Source: Tessaracoccus rhinocerotis (GTDB lineage: Bacteria; Actinomycetota; Actinomycetes; Propionibacteriales; Propionibacteriaceae). From it: a stretch of DNA of 64,000 nucleotides. The stretch's first letter is position 1, and each line of letters opens with the position of its first letter. The notes beneath the pieces are model-generated. The model was not told where the DNA came from. It was given only the letters and a program-made list of their open reading frames with translations, and ran no database searches. The stretch spans positions 248,001 through 312,000 of the forward strand of contig NZ_VKKG01000003.1 in the NCBI RefSeq assembly GCF_007197885.1, read 5' to 3'. Positions 33,975-42,455 of this stretch are shown in pieces. A program made the translations under genes and the position numbers.

Positions 33975-34045
33975 CGAATGCGGCCGGAACACGCAGGTTT
34001 GTTGCAGATCTCCTTGCGATTCGCCCCGTCGCATGTCAAGATACA

Positions 34046-34059
34046 GGAAAGCGTTTACC
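34046..34059. promoter_or_regulatory. LacI-type operator, regulon site 2
   Basis: GGAAAGCGTTTACC lies 33 bases before the GTG of the Gfo/Idh gene in the 162-base divergent gap shared with the SDR gene. Together with site 1 it covers both directions. Confidence 0.7.
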
Positions 34060-34092
34060 CACCGCTGGGACACGAGACCGAAGGATTTTGAA

Positions 34093-35274
34093 GTGACCAC
34101 CACCAACACCAACAGCTCCGGAGTGCGCGAGATCGGCATCATCATGAACGGTGTCTCGGGGCGAATGGGCTACCGCCAGCACCTGGTGCGCTCCATCCTC
34201 GCGATCCGCGACGAAGGTGGGATCGAACTCTCCGACGGGACCAAGGTCACTGTCCGTCCGCTGCTCGTGGGTCGCACCGAGTCCAAGTTGGCCGAGATCG
34301 CCAAGCGTCACGGCATCGAGGACTGGACCACCGACCTCGACGCCGCCCTCGCGGACCCGCGCTGGGAGATCTACGCCGACTTCCTCGTCACCAAGGCGCG
34401 CTCGTCCGCACTGCGCAAGGCGATCGCCGCGGGCAAGACCATCTACACGGAGAAGCCCACCGCCGAGTCCGTCGAGGAGGCGCTGGAGCTGGCGCGCCTC
34501 GCCGCGGCCGCCGGCGTGAAGACGGGCGTCGTGCACGACAAGCTCTATCTCCCCGGCCTCCGGAAGCTCAAGCGGCTGATCGACTCCGGCTTCTTCGGTC
34601 GCATCCTGTCCGTCCGCGGGGAGTTCGGCTACTGGGTCTTCGAGGGCGACTGGCAGCCCGCGCAGCGACCCAGCTGGAACTACCGCGTCGAGGACGGCGG
34701 CGGCATCATCGTCGACATGTTCCCCCACTGGAACTACGTGCTGGAGAACCTGTTCGGTGAGGTCAGGAGCGTCTACACCCAGGCCTCCATCCACATCCCG
34801 GAGCGCTGGGACGAGCAGGGCGACAAGTACGAGACCACCGCCGAGGACGCCGCCTACGGCATCTTCGAGCTCGACGGCGGCGTCGTCGCCCAGATCAACT
34901 CCAGCTGGACCGTGCGCGTCAACCGCGACGAACTTGTCGAGTTCCACGTCGACGGCACCCACGGCTCGGCCGTCGTCGGCCTGTTCGGCGCGAAGATCCA
35001 GCACCGCAACGCCACCCCCAAGCCCGTCTGGAACCCGGACCTGGCGGACACGCACGACTACGACGCCGACTGGGCCGAGGTGCCCACCAACGACGTCTTC
35101 GCCAACGGCTTCCGGCAGCAGTGGGAGGAGTTCCTCGACTCCTACGTGCTCGGCACCGACTACCCGTTCGACCTGCTCGCCGGCGCCCGTGGCGTCCAGC
35201 TCGCCGCAGCCGGCCTGCAGTCCGCAGAAGAGGGCCGCAAGGTGGAGTTGCCCGAACTGAGCCTGGAGGGCTGA
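34093..35274 (+). CDS. Gfo/Idh/MocA family oxidoreductase
   Basis: This NAD(P)-dependent sugar oxidoreductase has 393 residues. The start is GTG 34093, with AAGGA seven bases upstream. The Rossmann region is of a variant type, IGIIMNGVSGRMGYRQHL, followed by VTKARSSALRKAIAAGKTIYTEKPTAE. EKPTAE is the hallmark EKP cofactor motif. GGGIIVDMFPHWNYVLENLF (about residues 210-229) holds the substrate-site Asp and His. It is followed three bases later by a TIM-barrel isomerase and then a LacI gene, giving a catabolic operon under two operators. The sugar is not identified. Confidence 0.88.
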   Translation: MTTTNTNSSGVREIGIIMNGVSGRMGYRQHLVRSILAIRDEGGIELSDGTKVTVRPLLVGRTESKLAEIAKRHGIEDWTTDLDAALADPRWEIYADFLVTKARSSALRKAIAAGKTIYTEKPTAESVEEALELARLAAAAGVKTGVVHDKLYLPGLRKLKRLIDSGFFGRILSVRGEFGYWVFEGDWQPAQRPSWNYRVEDGGGIIVDMFPHWNYVLENLFGEVRSVYTQASIHIPERWDEQGDKYETTAEDAAYGIFELDGGVVAQINSSWTVRVNRDELVEFHVDGTHGSAVVGLFGAKIQHRNATPKPVWNPDLADTHDYDADWAEVPTNDVFANGFRQQWEEFLDSYVLGTDYPFDLLAGARGVQLAAAGLQSAEEGRKVELPELSLEG

Positions 35275-35277
35275 AGC

Positions 35278-36147
35278 ATGAGCGCCGCGGACCCGCGCCT
35301 GTCCATCAACCAGGCCACCATCAAGTACGCCGACCTCGCCACGGCCCTGCGGGTCACCGCTGAGGCCGGGGTGGGGGCCATCGGCCTGTGGCGCGAACCG
35401 GTGGCCGAGGTTGGCCTGGCGCAGGCCGCCCGCATGCTGAACGACTCCGGCCTGCGGTTCTCCTCGCACTGCCGTGGCGGTTTCTTCACCCTCCCCGAGG
35501 GGCCGGAGCGCCGGGCCTCCATCGACAACAACCGCGCAGCCATCGAGGAGACCGCGACGCTGGCCGCCGCCGGTGCGCCGGGCTCCACGCCGGTGCTGGT
35601 GCTCGTCTCCGGCGGGCTGCCCGAGGGCTCCCGTGACCTCGCGGGCGCTCGTGAGCGCGTCCGCGACGCGATCGGTGAACTCGCGCCGGAGGCGGCTGCG
35701 GCCGGGGTCGAACTCGCCATCGAGCCGCTCCACCCGATGTACGCCTCGGACCGCTGCGTCGTCTCGACCCTGGGCCAGGCGCTGGACATCGCCGCGGACT
35801 TCGACGCGGGCGTCGTCGGTGCCGCCGTCGACACGTTCCACATCTGGTGGGACCCCGACGTCGTGGCGCAGGTGGAGCGCGCGGGCCGCGAGGGTCGGAT
35901 CTCGACCTACCAGGTCTGCGACTGGGCCACCCCGCTGCCGGCCGACGTCCTCCTCGGGCGCCACTACCCGGGGGACGGCGTCATCGACTTCGGCCCGATC
36001 ACGCGCGCCGTCATCGCCTCCGGCTACGACCGGGACGTCGAGGTGGAGATCTTCAACGAGCAGATCTGGGCCACCGATCCGCTGGAAGCCGTCCGAAGAA
36101 CCGCCGCAGGGTTCGCAGCGGCCGTGTCCCCCCACTTGACGGCCTAG
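35278..36147 (+). CDS. Sugar phosphate isomerase/epimerase-like TIM barrel
   Basis: This xylose-isomerase-like (AP_endonuc_2) TIM barrel has 289 residues. Likely metal ligands are Glu in ELAIEPLHPMYASDR, Asp/His in AAVDTFHIWWDPD and the C-terminal Glu in DVEVEIFNEQIW. It is cytoplasmic. It follows the Gfo/Idh gene after a three-base gap, and such pairs commonly oxidise and epimerise sugars or inositols (family knowledge). The LacI regulator follows nine bases after its stop, with its own -10 box overlapping the end of this gene. Confidence 0.85.
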   Translation: MSAADPRLSINQATIKYADLATALRVTAEAGVGAIGLWREPVAEVGLAQAARMLNDSGLRFSSHCRGGFFTLPEGPERRASIDNNRAAIEETATLAAAGAPGSTPVLVLVSGGLPEGSRDLAGARERVRDAIGELAPEAAAAGVELAIEPLHPMYASDRCVVSTLGQALDIAADFDAGVVGAAVDTFHIWWDPDVVAQVERAGREGRISTYQVCDWATPLPADVLLGRHYPGDGVIDFGPITRAVIASGYDRDVEVEIFNEQIWATDPLEAVRRTAAGFAAAVSPHLTA

Positions 36148-36150
36148 AAT
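36145..36150 (+). promoter_or_regulatory. -10 box of the LacI gene, probably leaderless
   Basis: TAGAAT overlaps the stop codon of the isomerase gene and ends six bases before the LacI ATG at 36157. No Shine-Dalgarno lies between, so an extra leaderless transcript of the regulator is likely. Confidence 0.5.
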
Positions 36151-36156
36151 CCGGCC

Positions 36157-37185
36157 ATGGCGAAATCCCGGAACGCAGGCGGTCCCCAGACCGCGACCCT
36201 CAACGACGTGGCGGAGCGGGCGGGGGTCTCACTGGCGACGGCATCGCGCGCGCTGAACGGCTCCAACCGCAGGGTCGCCGACTCCTACCGGCAGCGAGTC
36301 GAGGCGGCGGCAGCCGAACTCGGCTACACCGCCAACCTCTCGGCCCAGGCGACGGCCCGGGGCACGTCGGCGATCATCGCCCTCCTCGTGGCAGACATCG
36401 CCGACCCGTACTTCGGTGAGCTGGCCTCCGGCGTCGCCCGCGGGGCCGACGAGGCCGGCCTGATCGTCAACATCGCCATCACCGAGAGGGACGCCGAGCG
36501 GGAGGTCCGGCTCGTGCGGGCCCTGCGGGGCCAGCGGCCCAAAGGCATCATCCTCGCCGCCTCGCGCGCCACCCCGCGCGTGGAGCCGGAGCTGCGCCGC
36601 GAGCTGGAGCTGCTGGCCTCCGTGGGCGGCCGCGCCGTGGCGATGGGCGTGCAGGACGACGACGTGCGCTCGGTGATCATCGACAACCGCGGCGGCGCCG
36701 AGGCCCTCGCGAAGGCTCTCGTGGGGCGCGGCTACCGGCGCGCCGTCGTGCTCGCAGCAGCCGACGGCATGGTGACCTCAGACTCGCGCCTCGACGGCTT
36801 CCGCGCCGGCTTCACCGCCTCCGGGGGCGAGGAGCCGCGGGTCTACCGGTGCGCGTTCAGCCGCGAGGGCGGCATGGAGGGGATGGGCAGGGCGCTGGCC
36901 GACAGCGTCGAGACCGGCACCGTCGTCTTCGCGATCAGCGACGTCATGGCGATCGGCGCCATGACCACCATCCGGGAGGCCGGCCGCGAAGTGGGCTCCG
37001 ACATCGCCCTGGCCGGATTCGACGACATCCCCACCGGCCGCGACGTCACCCCACCCCTGACCACCGTGCGTATCCCGCTCGAGGAGGTTGGCTACCAGGC
37101 GTTCCACGCCGCCGTCGACGAGGAGTGGGTCCAGGCCGACGGCGCCCTCCAACTCGAAGTGCTCCTGCGGGCCAGCACCCCCTGA
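36157..37185 (+). CDS. LacI family regulator, probable controller of the pectin regulon
   Basis: The 342-residue regulator has the HTH TLNDVAERAGVSLATASRALNG at residues about 10-31 and a hinge NLSAQATARGTSA. The sensor domain begins IIALLVADIADPYFGELASG and ends PLTTVRIPLEEVGYQAFHAA. The recognition helix (VSLATASRALNG) differs from that of the CelR-like protein in this window (VSRATVSRVVNG), so a different operator is expected. Seven matches to GGMAAGCGYTTNCC occur between 33.9 and 54.7 kb, two of them in front of its own operon, which makes it the best candidate regulator of the rhamnogalacturonan genes (inference). Confidence 0.87.
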   Translation: MAKSRNAGGPQTATLNDVAERAGVSLATASRALNGSNRRVADSYRQRVEAAAAELGYTANLSAQATARGTSAIIALLVADIADPYFGELASGVARGADEAGLIVNIAITERDAEREVRLVRALRGQRPKGIILAASRATPRVEPELRRELELLASVGGRAVAMGVQDDDVRSVIIDNRGGAEALAKALVGRGYRRAVVLAAADGMVTSDSRLDGFRAGFTASGGEEPRVYRCAFSREGGMEGMGRALADSVETGTVVFAISDVMAIGAMTTIREAGREVGSDIALAGFDDIPTGRDVTPPLTTVRIPLEEVGYQAFHAAVDEEWVQADGALQLEVLLRASTP

Positions 37186-37217
37186 GGTCGCCGCCGCCGC
37201 GGGTTGGGGCCCATGGG

Positions 37218-38084
37218 TCAGTGCGAGGCGAGGAAAGCGGCCGCGGAGGCGAGGGCGGCCTCCAGCGGCGGGGCCGTCGGCACCCAGAACCGCTCCCATT
37301 CCAGTGAGACCGGCCCGCGGTATCCCAGCTCGTCGAGGACTGCCAGGAACTCGGGCCCGGGGGCCGCGCCGTCGCCCTGGAGCACCGGGAACGTGTCGGC
37401 CCGGTCGGCCACGTCCTTGATCTGCACGTAGCCTCGGCCGCCCAGGACGTGGCGGCCGAGGTGCTGCGCGGTGGCTCCCAGCTCCTCACCGACGCGCCAG
37501 GGGTGGAGGAGGTCCCAGATCGCGCCGACGGGGTGGCCCGGGGCGGCCTCGTCGAGGGCTGCGAGCAGCCGCGCGACGTCCTCCCCGCGCGGGTGGGAGT
37601 CGTGGGTCTCGACCAGGGGCGCGACGCCGAGGGCGGCGGCAGCGTCCAGGGCCAGTAGCAGTCGACGCACACCGCGGGCGTCGGCCTCGTCGACGGGCTC
37701 CATCAGTTCCGGCGAGCGGTCCGACGGGGTGGTGCCCACCGTCGGGGCGCCCGGGAACACCCGCACTTGATGCGCGCCCAGATCCGAGGCGAGGTGCAGC
37801 TCGGCCTCGAGGGCGGCTGCCACCTCGGCGTCGTCGCCCTCGGCCATGATCCGGACGCGGCTGGCGACGCTGAAGATCTCCATGCCCGCATCCTCGAACT
37901 GCCTGCGGACCTCCCGGCGGGAGGCGGCATCGCTGCCGGGGTGGATGAACGCTCCCTGCGCGGACCGAATCTCGACTGCGCGCACGCCGTGACGAGCCAT
38001 CATCGCCGCGGTGCTCGACAGGTCCTCGTCCACGACGCCGAGGGTCGAGGCGGCGAACAGGCGTCCTGCGGCGGCGTTCATCAT
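37218..38084 (-). CDS. Sugar phosphate isomerase/epimerase-like TIM barrel
   Basis: This AP_endonuc_2-type TIM barrel has 288 residues. Acidic and His residues at barrel ends occur in LVETHDSHPRGED, AIWDLLHPWRVGE, YVQIKDVADRAD and VSLEWERFW, the usual metal-site pattern. ATG 38084 is preferred, with AGGAGA eight bases upstream; a second ATG follows directly. It is convergent with the LacI gene (32-base gap) and divergent from the GH35 gene at 38251. It is a distant relative of the barrel at 35278-36147, not a close copy. The substrate is unknown. Confidence 0.83.
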   Translation of the reverse strand: MMNAAAGRLFAASTLGVVDEDLSSTAAMMARHGVRAVEIRSAQGAFIHPGSDAASRREVRRQFEDAGMEIFSVASRVRIMAEGDDAEVAAALEAELHLASDLGAHQVRVFPGAPTVGTTPSDRSPELMEPVDEADARGVRRLLLALDAAAALGVAPLVETHDSHPRGEDVARLLAALDEAAPGHPVGAIWDLLHPWRVGEELGATAQHLGRHVLGGRGYVQIKDVADRADTFPVLQGDGAAPGPEFLAVLDELGYRGPVSLEWERFWVPTAPPLEAALASAAAFLASH

Positions 38085-38194
38085 GTCTGGGTCTCCTGTT
38101 CCTGGCGGGCGGTTCGGGCGGCTGTCCCCGAGTATTGCGTGTCTGGGGGTGTGTAGGTCTCGCCGCGGTCCGCCAAGTGAGGCCACGGGGATTT

Positions 38195-38208
38195 GGAAAC
38201 GGTTACAG
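38195..38208. promoter_or_regulatory. Weak LacI-like operator in divergent gap
   Basis: GGAAACGGTTACAG is a degenerate dyad (AACGGTT centre) 43 bases before the GTG of the GH35 gene. It resembles the CGAAACGGTTTCG box at 12111 more than the AAGCGCTT sites. Confidence 0.4.
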
Positions 38209-38250
38209 GATTCGAGAGACTGGCATTTCCGAGCACCTGAAGGAGTACCC

Positions 38251-40473
38251 GTGGCATCCCTGCGCACCATCCGCGTCGCCCCCGCACCCGCCCCAAGGCC
38301 CGTCCCGGGGTCGCTTGGTGACGAGCGGGTGAGTGTGAACTCGCGCCACGTCTCCGTCGACGGCGAGCCGGTGTTCCCCGTCTCCGGGGAGATCCACTAC
38401 TCCCGGATCCCGCGCGAGCTGTGGGACGACGTGCTGCGCCGGGCCCGCGCCGGCGGACTCACCCACGTGGCCGCCTACGCGTTCTGGAACCACCACGAGG
38501 ACGCCGACGGGGTGCTCTCCTTCGACGGGGACCTCGACGTGCGGCACTTCCTCGACCTCGCCGTCGGGCACGGCCTCGGCCTGGTGCTGCGGCTCGGCCC
38601 GTACGTCCACTCCGAGGCGCGCCACGGCGGACTGCCGGACCGGATCGCCGACGCCGGCTGGCAGGTGCGGACCAACGACCCGGGCTACCTGGCCGAGGTG
38701 GAGAAGTGGTACGCCGCGCTGTTCGCGCAGGTGCAGGGCCTGGACCTGTTCGGCGTGCAGGTGGACAACGAGCTCTACGACCAGCCCGACCACCTCGTCG
38801 AGCTGCGCCGGATCGCCGAACGGGTCGGCTTCTCGGCGCCACTGTGGACTGCCACCGCATGGGGTGCGGCGCAGCTGCCCGAGGACGTGTTCGCGCTCTA
38901 CGGCGGCTACACCGACTCCTTCTGGATCGAGGCCACGGACCTGCGTGACGACCGCAGCCTGACGAACTTCTACCCCAGCCCGGTCCGCGACGACGACGGC
39001 ATCGGCGCCGACCACCGCAAGCCCTCTGCCGACTCCGCCGGTCGCGTGGCTCGCTCTGGCGAGCGTGTCGAGGCCCCGCTCGGCCCCATCCAGGACGACC
39101 ACCCCTTCGCCACCTGCGAACTGGGCGGTGGCATGGTCTCGGCCTACCACCGTCGCCCCGTGGTGACCGGCCGCGACGTCGAGGCGCTCGGCCTGGCGAA
39201 GCTGGCATCCGGCAGCATCTGGCAGGGCTACTACATGTACGCCGACGGCAGGAACCCGCGGCGCGGACTCCAGGAGTGCCACGCCGTCGGCGAGCCCAAC
39301 GACTTCATGGAGCTCGGCTACGACTTCGGCGCGGCCCTCACCCTGGACGGCGTGCCGCGCGAGACCTGGTTCCGGCTGCGTCGCCAGCACCTGTTCCTGG
39401 AGCGTTGGGGCGCCGCCCTGGCGACCATGCCCGCCGTGCTGCCCGTGGGATTCCCGGAGCCGCACGACGTCACCTCGCTGCGCTGGGCCGTGCGATCCGA
39501 CGGCGAGCGCGGGTTCCTGTTCGTGGTGAACCACCAGCCTTCCGACGTGCTCCCGGCACACGAGGGCATCGCGTTCGAGGTGGTGCTGGACGGCCTCACG
39601 ATCTCCTTCCCCGAGTTCGACGTCCCCGCCGACTCCGCCTTCGTGCTCCCGTTCGGCCTCGAGGTGGGTGGGGTCGAGCTCGAATGGGCGACCGCCCAGC
39701 CCGTGACCGAGTTCACCTGGCAGGGCCTGCCCCTGCTGGTGCTGGCCGCGGTGGACGGGATCGAGCCCAGGTTCGGCACGGCCGCCACGATGGAAGTGGT
39801 TGACGTCGTCGGCCCCGGCGACTGGTGGAGCGTCGCCGTGGACGGCCGGACCGTCGCCCACGTCGTCGTCCTGTCCGACCCGGAGTCCCTGCGCCTCGGG
39901 GTGACCGACGGCCGGGTGGTCCTAGGCGACGCGATCGTGACCTCCGACCGGATCGAGTCGTTCGAGCCCGATTCGGTCGAGGTGGACCACCTCGGTGAGG
40001 CCGGCACCGGATTCGGACCGGCCACCTACACCCTGCGGCTCACCGACGACGGCTGGCTGCCGGTCCTGCCCGCACCGGCCGGTGTGGCGACGCCGGTGCC
40101 GTGGACCGCCTTGTCAGGAGCGGGGGTCGCGCCTGCTCCGCAGGTCGCGCCCAACGGCCGTGCGACGGTGCCCACGGACTGGTCGGCCGCAGCCACGTTC
40201 AGCATCTCCGCACCCGAGGCCGGCACCCTGGTCCTGGAGTGGGAGGGTGACGTCGCCCGCGCGTGGGACGGCGACCGCCTCGTCAGCGACGCCATCTTCA
40301 ACGGTCGTGAGTGGCGGATCACCGCTGCCGAGCGCGCCGGGGCCGCCGAGCTCCGGATCGAGATCCTGCCCCTGGCCGACGGTGCCCCGGTCCTGGTCTG
40401 CGCCGGTCGTCCTGCTGGCTGCCACATCGCCGCCGCGCGCGTGGAGGTCCCGGGGTCGGTCCAGCTGGCTTGA
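38251..40473 (+). CDS. GH35 family beta-galactosidase, divergent type
   Basis: This putative exo-beta-galactosidase of 740 residues starts at GTG 38251 with AAGGAG six bases upstream. The TIM barrel begins FPVSGEIHYSRIPRELWDDV and has LGPYVHSEARHGGLP. It carries the acid/base Glu in VQVDNELYD (Glu174) and the nucleophile in TCELGGGM (Glu290), both GH35-like but more diverged than in the neighbour at 40580. No signal peptide is seen. C-terminal beta-rich domains follow. Residues 263-275 (AGRVARSGERVEA) are an in-frame copy of the local REP-like repeat. In this locus it would remove galactose side chains from imported pectin fragments (inference). It converges with the second GH35 gene. Confidence 0.82.
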   Translation: MASLRTIRVAPAPAPRPVPGSLGDERVSVNSRHVSVDGEPVFPVSGEIHYSRIPRELWDDVLRRARAGGLTHVAAYAFWNHHEDADGVLSFDGDLDVRHFLDLAVGHGLGLVLRLGPYVHSEARHGGLPDRIADAGWQVRTNDPGYLAEVEKWYAALFAQVQGLDLFGVQVDNELYDQPDHLVELRRIAERVGFSAPLWTATAWGAAQLPEDVFALYGGYTDSFWIEATDLRDDRSLTNFYPSPVRDDDGIGADHRKPSADSAGRVARSGERVEAPLGPIQDDHPFATCELGGGMVSAYHRRPVVTGRDVEALGLAKLASGSIWQGYYMYADGRNPRRGLQECHAVGEPNDFMELGYDFGAALTLDGVPRETWFRLRRQHLFLERWGAALATMPAVLPVGFPEPHDVTSLRWAVRSDGERGFLFVVNHQPSDVLPAHEGIAFEVVLDGLTISFPEFDVPADSAFVLPFGLEVGGVELEWATAQPVTEFTWQGLPLLVLAAVDGIEPRFGTAATMEVVDVVGPGDWWSVAVDGRTVAHVVVLSDPESLRLGVTDGRVVLGDAIVTSDRIESFEPDSVEVDHLGEAGTGFGPATYTLRLTDDGWLPVLPAPAGVATPVPWTALSGAGVAPAPQVAPNGRATVPTDWSAAATFSISAPEAGTLVLEWEGDVARAWDGDRLVSDAIFNGREWRITAAERAGAAELRIEILPLADGAPVLVCAGRPAGCHIAAARVEVPGSVQLA
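39037..39075. repeat. REP-like repeat embedded in the GH35 coding sequence
   Basis: These 39 bases match the intergenic repeat at about 1615-1655 almost throughout, with 23 consecutive identical bases from CTCGCTCTGG to GTCGAG. The length is a multiple of three and the frame used has no stop. Confidence 0.75.
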
Positions 40474-40579
40474 TGCGGCGAGGCCCCTTCGAGGCTCCCG
40501 ATTTCGCCGCTCTGCAGGGCCGGTGCACCGGCGTGTCGCGAAGCGTGGTCGCCACCGGGCTGGGCAGCGACGGCCCGGG

Positions 40580-42352
40580 CTACTCCACCTCGTGGCCCAG
40601 GTCCGGCCGTGCGACGAAGCGCGCCGTCGCGTCGGTGACCTGCTCCAGCTCCACGATCACGACCGTGTTCGCTCCCGCCCGGGTGGCCGGTCCGGGGACG
40701 TAGAGCGTGCGCTGGGGGCCGCGACGCCAGTAGCGACCGAGGAAGAACCCGTTGACCCACGCGTAGCCCTTGCCCCAGCCGCGGGTGTCGAGGAACAGGT
40801 CGGCTGCATCGCCGAGTTCGAACGTGCCGCGCAGGCCCACAGGGCCGACGGCGCGCCCGCTGCGCACCAGGCCCTCCGTCCCGGCGGCGGCCGCGACGGC
40901 CTCGCCCAGCGCGGGCACGTCGAAGGTGCGCACGTACCAGGGGCCGGGCAGGGGGGCGCCGTCGAGCGTGGGGGTGCCGATGACGCCCTTGGCCTCGCCG
41001 ATGCGCTGGTCGTAGTTCACTCGCCCGAGCTCCTCGACCAGCAGCGTCAGGTCCCGGCCGGCCGGCAGCCCCACGGAGTTGTCGCCCAGCACGCGCTGCA
41101 GGGTGCCGACCTGCAGATCGTCGCGGAGGACCCAGGCGTGGTCGCGAACCTCGGCGTCCAGCACCCCCACGGCGGTGCTCGGGGCGGCGGTCCGGTACTC
41201 GGCGAGGACGAGGTCGGGGCCGAGTTCGTCGAGGGTCGGCGGCGAGGGGAACTCGCCACGGTCCGAGGCGACGAGTTCCAGGGGAGCCGCCACGGCGTCG
41301 AGGTCCACAGAGAGCTCGGGCGCGGCGAGGGGCTCGGGGAGCGGCTCGTCGGGCACCGGGGCGTGCCGGGCGATGACCTCGCGGAAGGCGTGGAACTTGG
41401 GCGTGAGGTCGCCGGACTCGCTGATGGGGGAGTCGTAGTCGTAGCTGGTGACCATGGGCAGGTAGCGGCCCGAGTCGTTGGCGCCGGCGGTCAGGCCGAA
41501 GTTCGTGCCGCCGTGGACCATGTAGATGTTGACCGAGGCGCCGGCGGCCAGGAGCTCGTCGAGGTCGCGGGCGGAGTCCTCGGCCGGCGTCGTGTGGTGC
41601 TTCTCGCCCCAGTGGTCGAACCAGCCGCACCAGAACTCCATGCACATCAGCGGGCCCGTGGGCTGGTGCTCGCGCAGGGTGGCGAGGCGTTCGCTGATCC
41701 GGGAGCCGAAGGAGCCCGTCTTGTGCAGGCCCTCGTGCGCGCCGCCCTCCATCATGTGCGCGATGGGCTGGTCCACCTGGGTCAGCGGTACGGTGATCCC
41801 GGCGGCGCGGGTGAGGCGGATGAGCTCGCCCAAGTAGGCCTTGTCGGAGCCGTATGCGCCGTACTCGTTCTCGATCTGGACCAGCACGACGCTGCCGCCA
41901 CGGTCGATCTGTCGCGGCGCGAGGATCTCGTTCACGCGCTCCAGGTAGGAGGTCACGGCCTCGAGGTAGCGGGGGTCGGAGGAGCGCAGCCGCATGTCCG
42001 GGTCCGCCGTCAGCCACGTCGGCAGGCCGCCGTTGTGCCACTCCGCGCAGACGTAGGGTCCGGGGCGGACGATGGCGTGCATCCCCTCCTCAGCGACGAT
42101 GTCGAGGAATCGACCGAGGTCCAACGGGCCGCTGGCGTCCCACTGCCCGCGGACGGGCTCGTGGGCGTTCCAGGCGACGTAGGTCTCGATGGTGTTGAGC
42201 CCCATCAGCCGCGCCTTGCGGATGCGGTCGCGCCACAGCTCCGGGTGTACCCGCGGGTAGTGGATGGCGCCGGAGATGATGCGGTGCGGTTGCCCGTCGA
42301 GGAGGAAGTCGGACTCGCCGATCTGGAAGCGTGAGGTGAGGTCGTCAGCCAT
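40580..42352 (-). CDS. GH35 family beta-galactosidase, canonical type
   Basis: This 590-residue GH35 enzyme has the family start FLLDGQPHRIISGAIHYPRVHPELWRDR (written here in parts: SGAIHYPRVHPELW), then VRPGPYVCAEWHNGGLP. The acid/base is in VQIENEYGAYG (Glu163) and the nucleophile in CMEFWCGWFDHWG (Glu239). The C-terminal domains carry WVNGFFLGRYW and GPQRTLYVPG, typical of galactose-binding-like folds. No signal peptide is present, so it acts inside the cell on imported beta-galactosides. The mRNA is probably leaderless: TAGGCT ends six bases before the ATG. A LacI-type operator overlaps the promoter. Confidence 0.94.
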   Translation of the reverse strand: MADDLTSRFQIGESDFLLDGQPHRIISGAIHYPRVHPELWRDRIRKARLMGLNTIETYVAWNAHEPVRGQWDASGPLDLGRFLDIVAEEGMHAIVRPGPYVCAEWHNGGLPTWLTADPDMRLRSSDPRYLEAVTSYLERVNEILAPRQIDRGGSVVLVQIENEYGAYGSDKAYLGELIRLTRAAGITVPLTQVDQPIAHMMEGGAHEGLHKTGSFGSRISERLATLREHQPTGPLMCMEFWCGWFDHWGEKHHTTPAEDSARDLDELLAAGASVNIYMVHGGTNFGLTAGANDSGRYLPMVTSYDYDSPISESGDLTPKFHAFREVIARHAPVPDEPLPEPLAAPELSVDLDAVAAPLELVASDRGEFPSPPTLDELGPDLVLAEYRTAAPSTAVGVLDAEVRDHAWVLRDDLQVGTLQRVLGDNSVGLPAGRDLTLLVEELGRVNYDQRIGEAKGVIGTPTLDGAPLPGPWYVRTFDVPALGEAVAAAAGTEGLVRSGRAVGPVGLRGTFELGDAADLFLDTRGWGKGYAWVNGFFLGRYWRRGPQRTLYVPGPATRAGANTVVIVELEQVTDATARFVARPDLGHEVE

Positions 42353-42358
42353 GTGGCG

Positions 42359-42454
42359 AGCCTATCGGAAAGCGCTTGCAGCGGGTGGGTTCCGGCTGGG
42401 AGCGCGGCGCGGACGCCCTCTGTCGTCCCGGGCAACGATCGGATAGCGTTTACC
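42359..42454. promoter_or_regulatory. Divergent leaderless promoters with regulon sites 3 and 4
   Basis: For the minus-strand GH35 gene, TAGGCT (42359-42364) lies six bases before the ATG, with operator GGAAAGCGCTTGCA (42367-42380) immediately upstream. For the plus-strand oxidoreductase, TAGCGT (42444-42449) lies six bases before the ATG at 42456 and is buried inside operator GGATAGCGTTTACC (42441-42454). Repressor bound at either site would block RNA polymerase. Confidence 0.65.
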
Positions 42455-42455
42455 C

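Noticed and set aside
31309..34092. Long plus-strand open frame running into the Gfo/Idh gene
   Set aside because: It lies opposite the flavoprotein and SDR genes and shows no family sequence until the GTG at 34093, which has its own ribosome binding site.
40519..40532. GCCGGTGCACCGGC palindrome between the two GH35 genes as a terminator
   Set aside because: The palindrome has almost no loop and no U-tract; it is too short to claim beyond chance in such GC-rich DNA.
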